From JAJRRS01 sp965230275 (GTDB taxonomy: Bacteria > Planctomycetota > Phycisphaerae > Phycisphaerales > Phycisphaeraceae), in NCBI GenBank assembly GCA_965230275.1, contig CBDDKO010000002.1, forward strand, positions 496,001 to 560,000: a stretch of 64,000 bases of DNA. Direction: 5' to 3'. Below, in pieces: positions 8,579 through 17,037 of the stretch. The position numbers and the translations under genes were made by a program. How positions within the stretch are numbered: position 1 is the first letter of the stretch; each line of letters opens with the position of its first letter. The notes under the pieces were generated by a model. That model did not search any database and was not told the DNA's origin. It worked only from the letters and a program-made list of their open reading frames with translations.

Positions 8579-9820
8579 TTAGAGCATGAAACCCGGGCAG
8601 GTGGCGCAGGCGTTGTTCTGGGCCTCGTCCTCGGTGAGCCGTTTCTTGAAGCTGCGTCGCGCCATGCGGTATCGCTTACCGTTCCAGATCTGAGCGAAGC
8701 CCTGTTCGAAGACATCGCCCATGTCTTCATCCGGCGCGAACGAGCCGCAGCAGGTGACGACCTGACCGTCCCAGTTGATCACGCTCTGACGCCAGGGCCA
8801 GGGGCAATCGAAAGGCTTCTGCCCGTTGTAGTCGCCGTCCTCGGCCTTGCCGGTCTCGCGCATCTGCTTGTAGGGCTCAAGCACGAAGGATTGATCTTCA
8901 GGCAGCCAGTGATCCAGATGCGACTTGACCTTCTTCTTAAGCAGGTCATCCGCCAGTCCCAACGGCTGCAGCTTCTTGTCCTTGTCCTGGAAGCGTGTGT
9001 TCATGGACGCGGTGGAGAAGACGGCCTTGCAGCCAAGGTCGTCGGCGAGTTTCTGGAACGTGTCGCGCTCGTGCTCATTGTGCCGAGTAACGACGAAGTT
9101 CAACTGGATCATCGGGGTGCGGCTGCCCATGCGGTCGCGTGTATCGATGATGTGCTTCACCTTGGCGACGGCGTCGTCGAACGACTTGCCGGGCTGGTAG
9201 GCTTCGTAGGTCGCCTGGCTTGCGCCGTGCAGTGAGCAGGTGAGGGTATCGAGGCCGGACTCGACGAGCATCTCTGCCTGGCTCTTCTGGCCGGGCTTGG
9301 GGTTGAGCTTGAAGGCGTGGAGATTCGAGCTGATGTAGGTCCAGATGCCGTTGTCGTGGGCGTAGCGGATCATCTTATAGATGTCCGGGACGATCAGCGG
9401 GTCGCCCCACATGGACAGGTCCAGGTCGCGCAGGTGCCACTTCATGCTCTTGATCAGGCCCTTGAGTCGGGCGAGTTCCATACTGCCTTTGGGTCGACCT
9501 TCCAGGCCGATGCCGGTGGGGCAGAGTTGGCACTTGGTGTTGCAGATATTGGTCGGCTCAATCTTCATCGAGTACGGCCGACCGATCACACGCTCGGTCT
9601 TGAAGTAGAACTGGAGATTGACCAGCGCCATGTTGGCGAGCTTAAGCGTGGTGAGATAACGGTGGTTACGCCAGACATGGAAGACGCCGCGTGCGAGGAA
9701 GTCGACGGCTGCGGCGGCCTTGTTCATCAGCGGCAACCGGGCGCGGCGGGCTTTCCACCGTCCGGTGGCGGCGACGGTCTGGGCCAGGGAACGCTCGAGT
9801 TGTGTACTGATTGCGGTCAT
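8579..9820 (-). CDS. Radical SAM protein with SPASM-type C-terminus
   Basis: Protein of 413 residues. A ~80-residue N-terminal helical region precedes the radical SAM core, marked by CNTKCQLC (CxxxCxxC binding the SAM [4Fe-4S] cluster) at about residue 92. The C-terminal region has further cysteines (FDCPWPW, VVTCCGSF, CATCPGF) in the pattern of a SPASM/twitch domain holding auxiliary clusters. The substrate is not evident. It sits inside a block of glycan genes, 18 bases downstream of an O-antigen ligase-like gene and five bases upstream of a GT4 gene, so modification of a sugar, lipid carrier or glycan-linked peptide is possible (inference). Length and domain order are usual for this superfamily. 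Confidence 0.88.
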   Translation of the reverse strand: MTAISTQLERSLAQTVAATGRWKARRARLPLMNKAAAAVDFLARGVFHVWRNHRYLTTLKLANMALVNLQFYFKTERVIGRPYSMKIEPTNICNTKCQLCPTGIGLEGRPKGSMELARLKGLIKSMKWHLRDLDLSMWGDPLIVPDIYKMIRYAHDNGIWTYISSNLHAFKLNPKPGQKSQAEMLVESGLDTLTCSLHGASQATYEAYQPGKSFDDAVAKVKHIIDTRDRMGSRTPMIQLNFVVTRHNEHERDTFQKLADDLGCKAVFSTASMNTRFQDKDKKLQPLGLADDLLKKKVKSHLDHWLPEDQSFVLEPYKQMRETGKAEDGDYNGQKPFDCPWPWRQSVINWDGQVVTCCGSFAPDEDMGDVFEQGFAQIWNGKRYRMARRSFKKRLTEDEAQNNACATCPGFML

Positions 9821-9838
9821 GTCTTGCGTATCGATTTC

Positions 9839-11308
9839 TTATGGATTGGTCACGGTCTGTGTATTTGCCACGGGCAGGGCGGGGCGGACCCAGTTGTGGC
9901 CTTGCTCGGTCTCGTCTTCGGATTCCTCGGTCGCGGGTGCGAGTACCTGGTCGAGGTGCTTACGCATAATCCGCGGCAGCACACCGGCCATCACAAGCAG
10001 CAGCCAGGGCGTTTCGAACATCTCCAGTGAGAGGAACATCCCGTCGAAAATAAAGATCACCAGGCTGCCCTGACACGCCAGGCAGATGCGAGAGGCGTGC
10101 TGGATTGTCGGCTTCTTGTCTTCATCAGCATCCTGTAGCGCATCGCGGCACATCATGCGCGAGACGCGGAAGTTCCACATCCCGTAGCCCAGCATGAACA
10201 GGTATATGGTGGCGGCGGGGATGCCGGTATCCGCTGCGATCTGCAGGTACTGGTTATGAATGGTACGGCCCATCTTGTCGGCGCCGTAGTTGTGTGTGTA
10301 CTGGTTGGAGTTACGGATGCCCTTGCCCAGGACCGGGTTCTCCCAAGCGATCGTCCAGGCGGCGGCCCAGGAGTCGAATCGCGACTGGGCAGAGGCGTCG
10401 GTCTTGTAGTTGGTGGTTGACAAGAAGCGTTCTTTGATCTGTGGGCCCGCCATCACGGACACGGCCAGCACCAACGCGACGGCTGCACCGACGGCGTGCC
10501 AGCGCGGGCGATGGTGGATCAGGACCCAGGTGATACCGACCGCAGAGGCGAGCATGGCTCCGCGCGAGTAAGTCATCATCACCGCGTGCATCATGACAAG
10601 ACCGAGCGTCCCGCAGACGATCAACGGCCACCATTGCCAGATATTCCGCATGGGTGTCAGTGCGAAGCAGTAGGCGAAGGGGATGCCCATTGCCAGCAGC
10701 AGGCCCGCTCCGTTGTTATCCAGGCCGCCGTAGCCGTAGTGGAAGATGTTCAGGCGTCCGCCCTGGAAGAAGTACAGGAAGTTGATCTCCCAGGCGATGT
10801 AGCCCAGCATGAGCATGATCATCAGTGCCAGTAGTTTGATCTGCCAGAAGTGTTCGATGACCACGCTGGCGACACAGGCGATGACCAGAATCTTGGCGTA
10901 CTCGATGGCCCAGCCCTGTGCGATCTGTGGGTTGAAGGCGGTGATGGTGCTGAGCATGACCAGAAGACCGTAAGCCACGATCAGACTGATCATGACATTA
11001 AGCGCACTGCGCGAGATCAGGCGGCTGAGGTGCAGCCAGAAACTGATGAGCGTGATCATGGCGGCGAGCAGCGACCAACGGATGTTGCCGTCAAGGGCCC
11101 ATTCCCAGAGGTGCTGAGGGCGGAGCACGGCCAACGTGTAATACAACAACACACCCCAGAAGGGTGTCTGCAGCGCACCGACAGCACCGAACACCGTCAT
11201 CAGGCTTAGCAGAATCAGTTGTTTCATTCCGTTGCCTTCAACATCACTGGAATACTTCGCGACCTCTCCCAGTGTCGCTGACAACATATCGAGTCCCGGT
11301 ATATTCAT
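9839..11308 (-). CDS. O-antigen ligase/polymerase-like membrane protein
   Basis: About 489 residues with at least ten hydrophobic helices. The N-terminal helices (TPFWGVLLYYTLAVLRPQHLW) resemble the DUF5935-type N-terminus found in exosortase-associated O-glycosylation ligases. The central segment with TYSRGAMLAS matches the Wzy_C/WaaL O-antigen ligase core, followed by a large loop (~residues 310-370) that usually holds the catalytic His. An ATG at 11320 is in frame, but GGGAG five bases before the ATG at 11308 makes that the better start. It would join or polymerise lipid-linked glycans at the outer face of the inner membrane. Neighbours are GT2, GT4 and radical SAM genes on the same strand. 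Confidence 0.83.
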   Translation of the reverse strand: MNIPGLDMLSATLGEVAKYSSDVEGNGMKQLILLSLMTVFGAVGALQTPFWGVLLYYTLAVLRPQHLWEWALDGNIRWSLLAAMITLISFWLHLSRLISRSALNVMISLIVAYGLLVMLSTITAFNPQIAQGWAIEYAKILVIACVASVVIEHFWQIKLLALMIMLMLGYIAWEINFLYFFQGGRLNIFHYGYGGLDNNGAGLLLAMGIPFAYCFALTPMRNIWQWWPLIVCGTLGLVMMHAVMMTYSRGAMLASAVGITWVLIHHRPRWHAVGAAVALVLAVSVMAGPQIKERFLSTTNYKTDASAQSRFDSWAAAWTIAWENPVLGKGIRNSNQYTHNYGADKMGRTIHNQYLQIAADTGIPAATIYLFMLGYGMWNFRVSRMMCRDALQDADEDKKPTIQHASRICLACQGSLVIFIFDGMFLSLEMFETPWLLLVMAGVLPRIMRKHLDQVLAPATEESEDETEQGHNWVRPALPVANTQTVTNP

Positions 11309-11412
11309 GACTTCTCCCATCCTTCATGTCTGCTCATCCGTCGAGTATCGGATGGCGCCGGTCTGCTCTATGCCTCCATGGGTCCTACCATCTCACTTGC
11401 GTCGGTCGGTTA

Positions 11413-12243
11413 TCAGGCCGCCTTCCGGGCGTCCTGCTGCTTATCTTGACTGCTACCGCTGAAGACCTGATCCGGCTGCATGGGGATCGGCGCGGGTGCG
11501 TGATCACTGGTTTCGCCGGGCTGAACCACGGGCGGGGCTGACGTGAACAGGTTGTATTTAAGGATACACCGCAGGGCCGACACGCCGTCGCGCCAGGTGA
11601 TCTTCTTGCCTTCTTCGTAGGTCCGCCCGGCGTAGCTGACGGGGACCTCGTAGATCCGTGCCTTCATCTTCGCGACCTTGGCGGTCATCTCCGGTTCGAG
11701 GCCGAAGCGTGGCTCGGTGATGCTCAATCGCTGCACGACCTTGCGGGTGAAGACCTTGTAGCAGCACTCCATGTCCGTCAGGTTCAGGTTCGAGAGCATG
11801 TTGCTCATGAGGGTGAGGGTCTTGTTGGCGACGGAGTGCCAGTAGTAGAGCACCCGCCGGTTGTCACCGATGAACCGCGAGCCGAAAACGACGTCGGCCT
11901 TGTTCTCAACGATCGGGGTAAGCAAACGCATGTAGTCGCGCGGGTCGTACTCGAGGTCTGCGTCCTGGATCAGCACGATGTCGCCGGTGGCGAGTTTCAT
12001 GCCGGTGCGGACACCACCGCCCTTGCCCTGATTCTGCTCGTGGAAGTGGATGATGTAGTCCGGACGCTCACGGACCAGGCTGGAGAGGACCTCACGTGTG
12101 CCGTCGGTCGAGCCGTCGTCGACAATGACGACCTGTCGCTCAAGACCGTCGGGCAGTTCTGCGGCATCGACACGCTGCAACACCTGTGGCAGTAGGTCAC
12201 GCTCGTTATAGACCGGGATGATGACGCTGAGAGTCTGAGGCAT
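11413..12243 (-). CDS. Family 2 glycosyltransferase, polyprenyl-phosphate sugar transferase type
   Basis: From ATG 12243 (276 residues) the protein opens with SVIIPVYNERDLLPQVL, the usual GT2 start, followed by VDDGSTDGT and the metal-binding DADLEYDP. These, and KGGGVRTGMKLATGDIV, match dolichol/undecaprenyl-phosphate mannosyl- or glucosyltransferases (DPM1/GtrB group without the C-terminal membrane helices). A longer frame starting at 12345 exists, but GGAG sits eight bases before 12243 and the extra residues are not family-like, so I use the shorter start. It likely charges a polyprenyl phosphate with a sugar used by the GT-C enzyme at 13390 or the ligase (inference). Confidence 0.88.
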   Translation of the reverse strand: MPQTLSVIIPVYNERDLLPQVLQRVDAAELPDGLERQVVIVDDGSTDGTREVLSSLVRERPDYIIHFHEQNQGKGGGVRTGMKLATGDIVLIQDADLEYDPRDYMRLLTPIVENKADVVFGSRFIGDNRRVLYYWHSVANKTLTLMSNMLSNLNLTDMECCYKVFTRKVVQRLSITEPRFGLEPEMTAKVAKMKARIYEVPVSYAGRTYEEGKKITWRDGVSALRCILKYNLFTSAPPVVQPGETSDHAPAPIPMQPDQVFSGSSQDKQQDARKAA

Positions 12244-12508
12244 GGTGGTCTCCAATACTTGGCCGTGCCTGACGGCTTGTTCCACACAACCTCTACAGTC
12301 GGCACAAACGACACACGCCTTTATCTTGCAATCATCCGATCGCATGGCCGATAAGTCGGGGGGTTGTTGACGACGGTTGGGAGCGGAATCGGTGTTACAT
12401 ACGAGCTAATCGCTGCAATCGATCCAGCCGATACAAACGATGTCCGGGGCCATGCACGGACCGATAAGCCGTGTTGCCATTGTTCAAGCGTCTATCTGGA
12501 ATCGCACC

Positions 12509-13387
12509 ATGACCCAGGCCGACACACGACCCTTACGTATCTGTCCCAAGAGCCTCGCGGAAGACGCCTACGAGGTGGAGCCGGTCAACTCGTACGAAGC
12601 CGACGCATCGACGCATGTGATCGGGGACTCGCTTGAAATGATCGAGTCGCTGGACGCGTACAACCGCTGGGTGTTCGACCTGCTCAAACCGCATGTTAGC
12701 GGCCGGGTACTGGAAGTAGGTTGCGGGACAGGGAACATCACGAAGTTCATCGCCGAGCAGGCGGACGAAGTTGTCGGGATCGATCCGGTGGGACGGTTCA
12801 TTCAGCGATTCAAGGCTCGGTTCGCGCGTCAGACAAACGTGATGGCTCATCAGTACACACTTGCTGAAATGCCCGATCCTGAAGAGCAAGCCGATCGTTT
12901 TGACTCGGCGGTCAGCTGCAACGTGTTTGAACACATTGAAGATCATGTCTCGGCCCTGAAGCAGGTAGCCGATCAATTGAAACCGGGCGGGAAGGCGGTC
13001 ATCTTTGTGCCGGCCGGCCCGATCGCGTTCGGCAAGCTGGATGACGAGCTCGGGCATTACCGCCGATACTCCATCGGCTCGTTGCGCGAGGCGATGGAAG
13101 ACGCGGGCTTGACATGGGTCGAAGGGCGGTACAGCAACATGGTCGGGCTGTTCGGCTGGTGGCTGAACAGTGTGATCCTCCGCAAGACCCATGTGCCGGG
13201 CGATCAGGCGAAGTGGTTCAACAAGCTGGTCCCGGTGCTCAGCCGGATCGAGCGCTGGTTCAACCCGCCGTTCGGCCAGAGCGTCATCGGCGTGGCCTGC
13301 AAGCCGGTCGAGCCTGCCCTGAAACTGACCGCGCCGATCGAATCTGATGCGACCGGAGACCCGGCGACCTATCGGCGTGCTGCGTAG
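12509..13387 (+). CDS. Class I SAM-dependent methyltransferase
   Basis: From ATG 12509 (292 residues) the protein has the SAM-binding motif I RVLEVGCGTGNITKF, acidic residue after motif II (VVGIDPVG), and motif IV-like FDSAVSCNVFEHIEDH, as in Methyltransf_11/23 proteins near sugar or polyprenyl biosynthesis genes. The C-terminal part (GWWLNSVILRKTH) resembles methyltransferases found next to GT2 and GT-C genes. An earlier ATG at 12440 has no ribosome binding site; a GGA lies nine bases before 12509. It is two bases upstream of the GT-C gene and divergent from the GT2 gene, so the three probably serve one glycan pathway. The methyl acceptor is unknown. Confidence 0.85.
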   Translation: MTQADTRPLRICPKSLAEDAYEVEPVNSYEADASTHVIGDSLEMIESLDAYNRWVFDLLKPHVSGRVLEVGCGTGNITKFIAEQADEVVGIDPVGRFIQRFKARFARQTNVMAHQYTLAEMPDPEEQADRFDSAVSCNVFEHIEDHVSALKQVADQLKPGGKAVIFVPAGPIAFGKLDDELGHYRRYSIGSLREAMEDAGLTWVEGRYSNMVGLFGWWLNSVILRKTHVPGDQAKWFNKLVPVLSRIERWFNPPFGQSVIGVACKPVEPALKLTAPIESDATGDPATYRRAA

Positions 13388-13389
13388 CT

Positions 13390-14685
13390 ATGCAACTGAC
13401 GCAAAAACGTTTCGTTGTTCTGCTTGCAGCGATCTTCCTGATCGCGCTGGCTTGTCGTCTAGCGTTGACGCATCAGTTTGTCGGACTCGGTGCACCACCG
13501 GATGCGAACGCGAACTCAGACCAGATCGATTACGAACTGTTGACGGTCCACCTGCTGACCGGACAGGGGTATGCCGTGACACCGGGCACGCCGACCGCAA
13601 GCCGGACGCCCGGAACGTCGTTGACCCTTGCGCCGGCATATGCATTGTTCGGCCGATCTTTTGCGATGGGGCGTATCTGGTTCTGTCTGCTGTCGGCGGC
13701 GACGTGTGTGCTCGTGGCGTGGCTGGGGTCATTGATCGGCAACCGCGTGATCGGATTACTGGCGGGACTTGGTTTGGCGTTGTATCCGGGGCATGCCTAC
13801 AACGCGATGCACTTCGTGAGCGAAACACCATTTGGATTCTGGTTCGTCCTGGCGATGATCTTCACGGTGCTGGCCATGCGTCGAGACAAGGCCGGCTGGA
13901 GGATGGACGTACTGGCCGGGGCATGCTGGGCAATGGCTGTGTATACCCGGCCGAATCTGTTGCTGGCGGTGCCCATCGCGGGGGTGTTGGCGGGGATCGC
14001 GTTTTTGCTGCGTGACCGTCGGCACCTGATGCGCTTTACAGTACAGGTGGCGGTGCTGTCACTGGTGTTGTCGCCGTGGGTGATGCGCAATGCCGTGGTG
14101 ATGGGCCAGCCGACGATCTCCACGATCACGGGCTACGGCCTGTGGGGTAGCCATAACGAATTAACGTTCAGCGACCCGGCACACCGTGGCGGGTGGGTGA
14201 AGGCGAGCGCTTTGATCGATGATGAGCACCCCCTAACCGGCGATGAGGTGCAGCGAAACAGTCAGGCGACGCACTATGGCGTTGAAGCTATCAAATCGCA
14301 TGCGGATGAGATGCCCGGGCTGGTCGCTGCAAAGCTCTGGCGTCTTACCACGCCCTTTACGAGTACAGACAACCAAATCGCGCGATGGTCGTTCGCCATA
14401 AGCTGGATCGTGGTCGCGCCTGCGATGCTGATCGGGATCGTGACACTCTTATGGCGAAAGCGAGCACGTGCCTGTGTGTTGATGCTGCCGCTCCTCGCGA
14501 CGGTTGCGAGCACGGTCGTGTTCTACGGAAGCGTCCGGTTCCGAGATGCGATCGCCCCGACGTTGATCGTCTTTGCTGCCGTGGGTGTCGAACGGATAAT
14601 CAGTATGCTGCGAGGTACCAGCAGCATAGATGTAACGCCGGCAGGGGAATTATCTTCGGATCAAGTCACCGCCCGCGCGGCGTGA
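13390..14685 (+). CDS. GT-C fold glycosyltransferase (PMT/ArnT-like)
   Basis: Protein of 431 residues with 9-11 hydrophobic helices. The first helix is followed by a periplasmic loop containing DANANSDQIDYE, placing acidic residues where GT-C enzymes (PMT_2, ArnT) hold the catalytic Asp/Glu. Then TPGTPTASRTPGTSLTLAPAYALFG matches the R-x-PG-P motif typical of bacterial PMT_2 proteins. Such enzymes use polyprenyl-phosphate sugars and act on the outer face of the inner membrane. It follows the methyltransferase by two bases, so they are one operon. The last 25 bases overlap the 3' end of the convergent aminotransferase gene. Confidence 0.82.
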   Translation: MQLTQKRFVVLLAAIFLIALACRLALTHQFVGLGAPPDANANSDQIDYELLTVHLLTGQGYAVTPGTPTASRTPGTSLTLAPAYALFGRSFAMGRIWFCLLSAATCVLVAWLGSLIGNRVIGLLAGLGLALYPGHAYNAMHFVSETPFGFWFVLAMIFTVLAMRRDKAGWRMDVLAGACWAMAVYTRPNLLLAVPIAGVLAGIAFLLRDRRHLMRFTVQVAVLSLVLSPWVMRNAVVMGQPTISTITGYGLWGSHNELTFSDPAHRGGWVKASALIDDEHPLTGDEVQRNSQATHYGVEAIKSHADEMPGLVAAKLWRLTTPFTSTDNQIARWSFAISWIVVAPAMLIGIVTLLWRKRARACVLMLPLLATVASTVVFYGSVRFRDAIAPTLIVFAAVGVERIISMLRGTSSIDVTPAGELSSDQVTARAA

Positions 14686-15863
14686 TGTTGGCAGACTTCA
14701 GCGAGGCTGTCACAGATCGCGTGCGCATCTTCCTCAGAATTAAAAGGCCCAAGGCTCAGACGGGTGGTCCCGCCTTTGTCGGCGGTGCCGATGGTTTGAT
14801 GGGCAAGCGGGGCGCAGTGGATGCCGGAGCGTGTCAGCAGGCCGAAGTCCTGTTCGAGCAGATTGGAGAGATCGTTGGGATCGTCGAAGCCGTCGATGCG
14901 GATGCTGAAGACGCCGACGCGGTGATCCACGCCTTGGGGGCCGTAGAGCGTCAGGCCGGGCATGTCGTCGCTTTGCAAGCGGTCGATGATGATGCGGATG
15001 AGCTCTTGCTGGTGCTGCCAGAGCTTGTCAACGCCTTGGTCGAGGATCCAGTGCACGCCTTGCGACAGGCCGATGATGCCGGGCGCGTTGTGGCTTCCGG
15101 GCTCGAAGCGGTCGGGCAGGAAGTCGGGCTGAGTATCGAGGTCGCTGACTGAGCCGGTGCCGCCCTCCCGGCTGGTCGCCATGCGCGATTCGATGCCGGG
15201 GCGGATATAGAGGATGCCGGTGCCGAGCGGGCCGAGTAATCCCTTGTGCCCGGGGCAGGCGAGCAGGTCGATGTTCATCTGCTCGACATCGATCGGGAAG
15301 TGCCCGACGGTCTGTGCCGCATCAACCAGGAAGGGGATGCCGTGGGTCTTTGCGATCCTGCCGATCTCGGCGATGGGTTGGAGCGTGCCGGTGACGTTCG
15401 ATCCATGCACCACAGCGATCAGCGCGGTGTTGGGACGGATGGCTTTCTCGATGGCGGCGGGATCGACCAGGCCGGTGACGGGATCGCAGTGGACGCGCGT
15501 CTGTTTGGCGTCGCTCCGTGTGACCAGTTCGTTGAGCGGGCGGAGCACGGAGTTGTGTTCCAGGTAGGTGGTGATGACGTGCGGCTTGCGTTCAGCCGAG
15601 CCGTGCACGATACCGCGGATCGCCATGTTTAAGGCGTCGGAAGCGTTAAGCGTGAAGATAACATGCCGGGGGTCCGCACCGTTAATCAGCGTGTTGATCC
15701 GCTGCCGGCATTCATCGAACAGCCGGCCGGTCTCCTTGACCTCGTGGTACGCCCCTCGGCCCGGGCTGGCGCCGAGCTCGGTGGCATAGCGCGTCACGGC
15801 CTCGAGCACGGCCGGGGGCTTGGGGAAACTGGTCGCTGCGTTGTCCAGGTATCGTCGGATCAT
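14661..15863 (-). CDS. Class V aminotransferase, cysteine desulfurase family
   Basis: From ATG 15863 (400 residues) the protein begins YLDNAATSFPKPPAVLEAV, the standard start of the NifS/CsdA-related cysteine desulfurases. The Schiff-base Lys is in CPGHKGLLGPLGTG, and the substrate-binding Cys region appears as RSGIHCAPLAH, as in group II desulfurases. PLP-binding NASDALN and the Asp of LVDAAQ are also present. A frame extending to 16265 is open but low in family-like sequence and rich in Pro/Arg, so I reject the extension. It probably releases sulfur from cysteine, or a related C-S/C-N reaction. No isc/suf partners are adjacent, so its pathway cannot be fixed. Confidence 0.88.
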   Translation of the reverse strand: MIRRYLDNAATSFPKPPAVLEAVTRYATELGASPGRGAYHEVKETGRLFDECRQRINTLINGADPRHVIFTLNASDALNMAIRGIVHGSAERKPHVITTYLEHNSVLRPLNELVTRSDAKQTRVHCDPVTGLVDPAAIEKAIRPNTALIAVVHGSNVTGTLQPIAEIGRIAKTHGIPFLVDAAQTVGHFPIDVEQMNIDLLACPGHKGLLGPLGTGILYIRPGIESRMATSREGGTGSVSDLDTQPDFLPDRFEPGSHNAPGIIGLSQGVHWILDQGVDKLWQHQQELIRIIIDRLQSDDMPGLTLYGPQGVDHRVGVFSIRIDGFDDPNDLSNLLEQDFGLLTRSGIHCAPLAHQTIGTADKGGTTRLSLGPFNSEEDAHAICDSLAEVCQHHAARAVT

Positions 15864-15994
15864 CGGATGGATTCTAAGCCACAATCCCGGGTCGGACCAC
15901 CTCGGCTGAGGCCAAAAACCTGCCGATGATTCCCCGCGATCCCCGAACGGCCGGCCACATTGACACAGCCGATTCGCAGCCGTAGCGTGACCAC

Positions 15995-16957
15995 ATGATC
16001 TACCGATATCTATGCATGGTTGCGGTGCTGGCGCTGGTTGGGTGCGAGACGGCGTCTTCGCCAGCGGAGCAAGGTGTATCCGGCTCGTGGGATGACCGGA
16101 CCGGGGCGACAGCGGTGTCGCCACCGATTGCTTATGTCGATGGGCAGGCGGTGACGCGCGAAGACCTGATGCCGACACTGATCGAGGCGGCCGGCGGGAC
16201 GGCGCTGAGCGAATTGGCGCTGGACCGGCTGGTGATTGAGGCATTAACCGAGAGAGGTTTAGCACTGACGCCGGAGCTGATCGAGCAGGAGAAGGCGCAG
16301 ATGCTCTCGGCGATGTCCAGCGATCCGGATGAGGCGGTTCGTTTGTTCAATGCCATGCGCACCCAGCGCGGGCTGGGTGATGTGCGGTTTGAGGCGATGC
16401 TTCGCCGTAACGCCGGTCTGCGGCTGCTTGTGAAAGATGAGGTCGAGGTTGTCCCTGCGCTGCTTCGTCAGGCGTACGAGATGCAGCACGGGGAGCGATA
16501 CCGTGTCCGGATCATCGTCGCCGAGACATTGGCGCAGGCGAGCGAGATATTGGAGCTAGCCAAGGCGGGTGAGCCCTTCAGCGATCTGGCGGCAAAGCAT
16601 TCGACGGATGCCAGTGCAGCACAAGGTGGTCTGCTCTCGCCGATCAGCCCGATCGACCCGACGTACCCGGCGGCGCTGCGGCAGGCGCTTGAGAACATGA
16701 AGCCGACAGACATCAGCGAGCTAATCGCGGTAGACGATCGTTTCATAATTATGCGACTGGATGAAGTTCTCCCGGCCGACGACGTCAGCTATGAAGCGGC
16801 GCTACCCGGGCTGGTCAGGCAGGTCCGTCGAGAGCTCGAGGGCCAACTCATGCAGCGCACCGCGCGTTCGATGCTCGCAGAAGCTAGAGTAGTGGTGCTG
16901 GACCCGGCGTTGGGCAAGGCCTGGCGCAGCCGGCAGGACCAGAGGCGGGGTGAATAG
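15995..16957 (+). CDS. SurA-like peptidyl-prolyl isomerase lipoprotein
   Basis: Protein of 320 residues. The N-terminus MIYRYLCMVAVLALVGC is a lipoprotein signal peptide with lipobox LVGC, so it is likely anchored to a membrane on the periplasmic side. Residues ~45-165 form a SurA N-terminal-like helical region (YVDGQAVTREDLMPTLIEAAGG). Residues ~165-260 form a parvulin domain with FSDLAAKHSTDASAAQGGLL, the typical parvulin signature. This family assists folding of exported proteins and isomerises prolyl bonds. It stands alone, divergent from the aminotransferase and 80 bases upstream of an AlaC-type gene. Confidence 0.86.
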   Translation: MIYRYLCMVAVLALVGCETASSPAEQGVSGSWDDRTGATAVSPPIAYVDGQAVTREDLMPTLIEAAGGTALSELALDRLVIEALTERGLALTPELIEQEKAQMLSAMSSDPDEAVRLFNAMRTQRGLGDVRFEAMLRRNAGLRLLVKDEVEVVPALLRQAYEMQHGERYRVRIIVAETLAQASEILELAKAGEPFSDLAAKHSTDASAAQGGLLSPISPIDPTYPAALRQALENMKPTDISELIAVDDRFIIMRLDEVLPADDVSYEAALPGLVRQVRRELEGQLMQRTARSMLAEARVVVLDPALGKAWRSRQDQRRGE

Positions 16958-17037
16958 CTCACCCGTCGACCCTGATCCCGCCGATGAGTATCAATCCAAA
17001 CACACAACCCACGGCAACGTGGCAGACGAGTTTAGTC

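Noticed and set aside
15864..16265. N-terminal extension of the class V aminotransferase
   Set aside because: Pro/Arg-rich, not seen in the family, and overlaps the divergent SurA-like gene.
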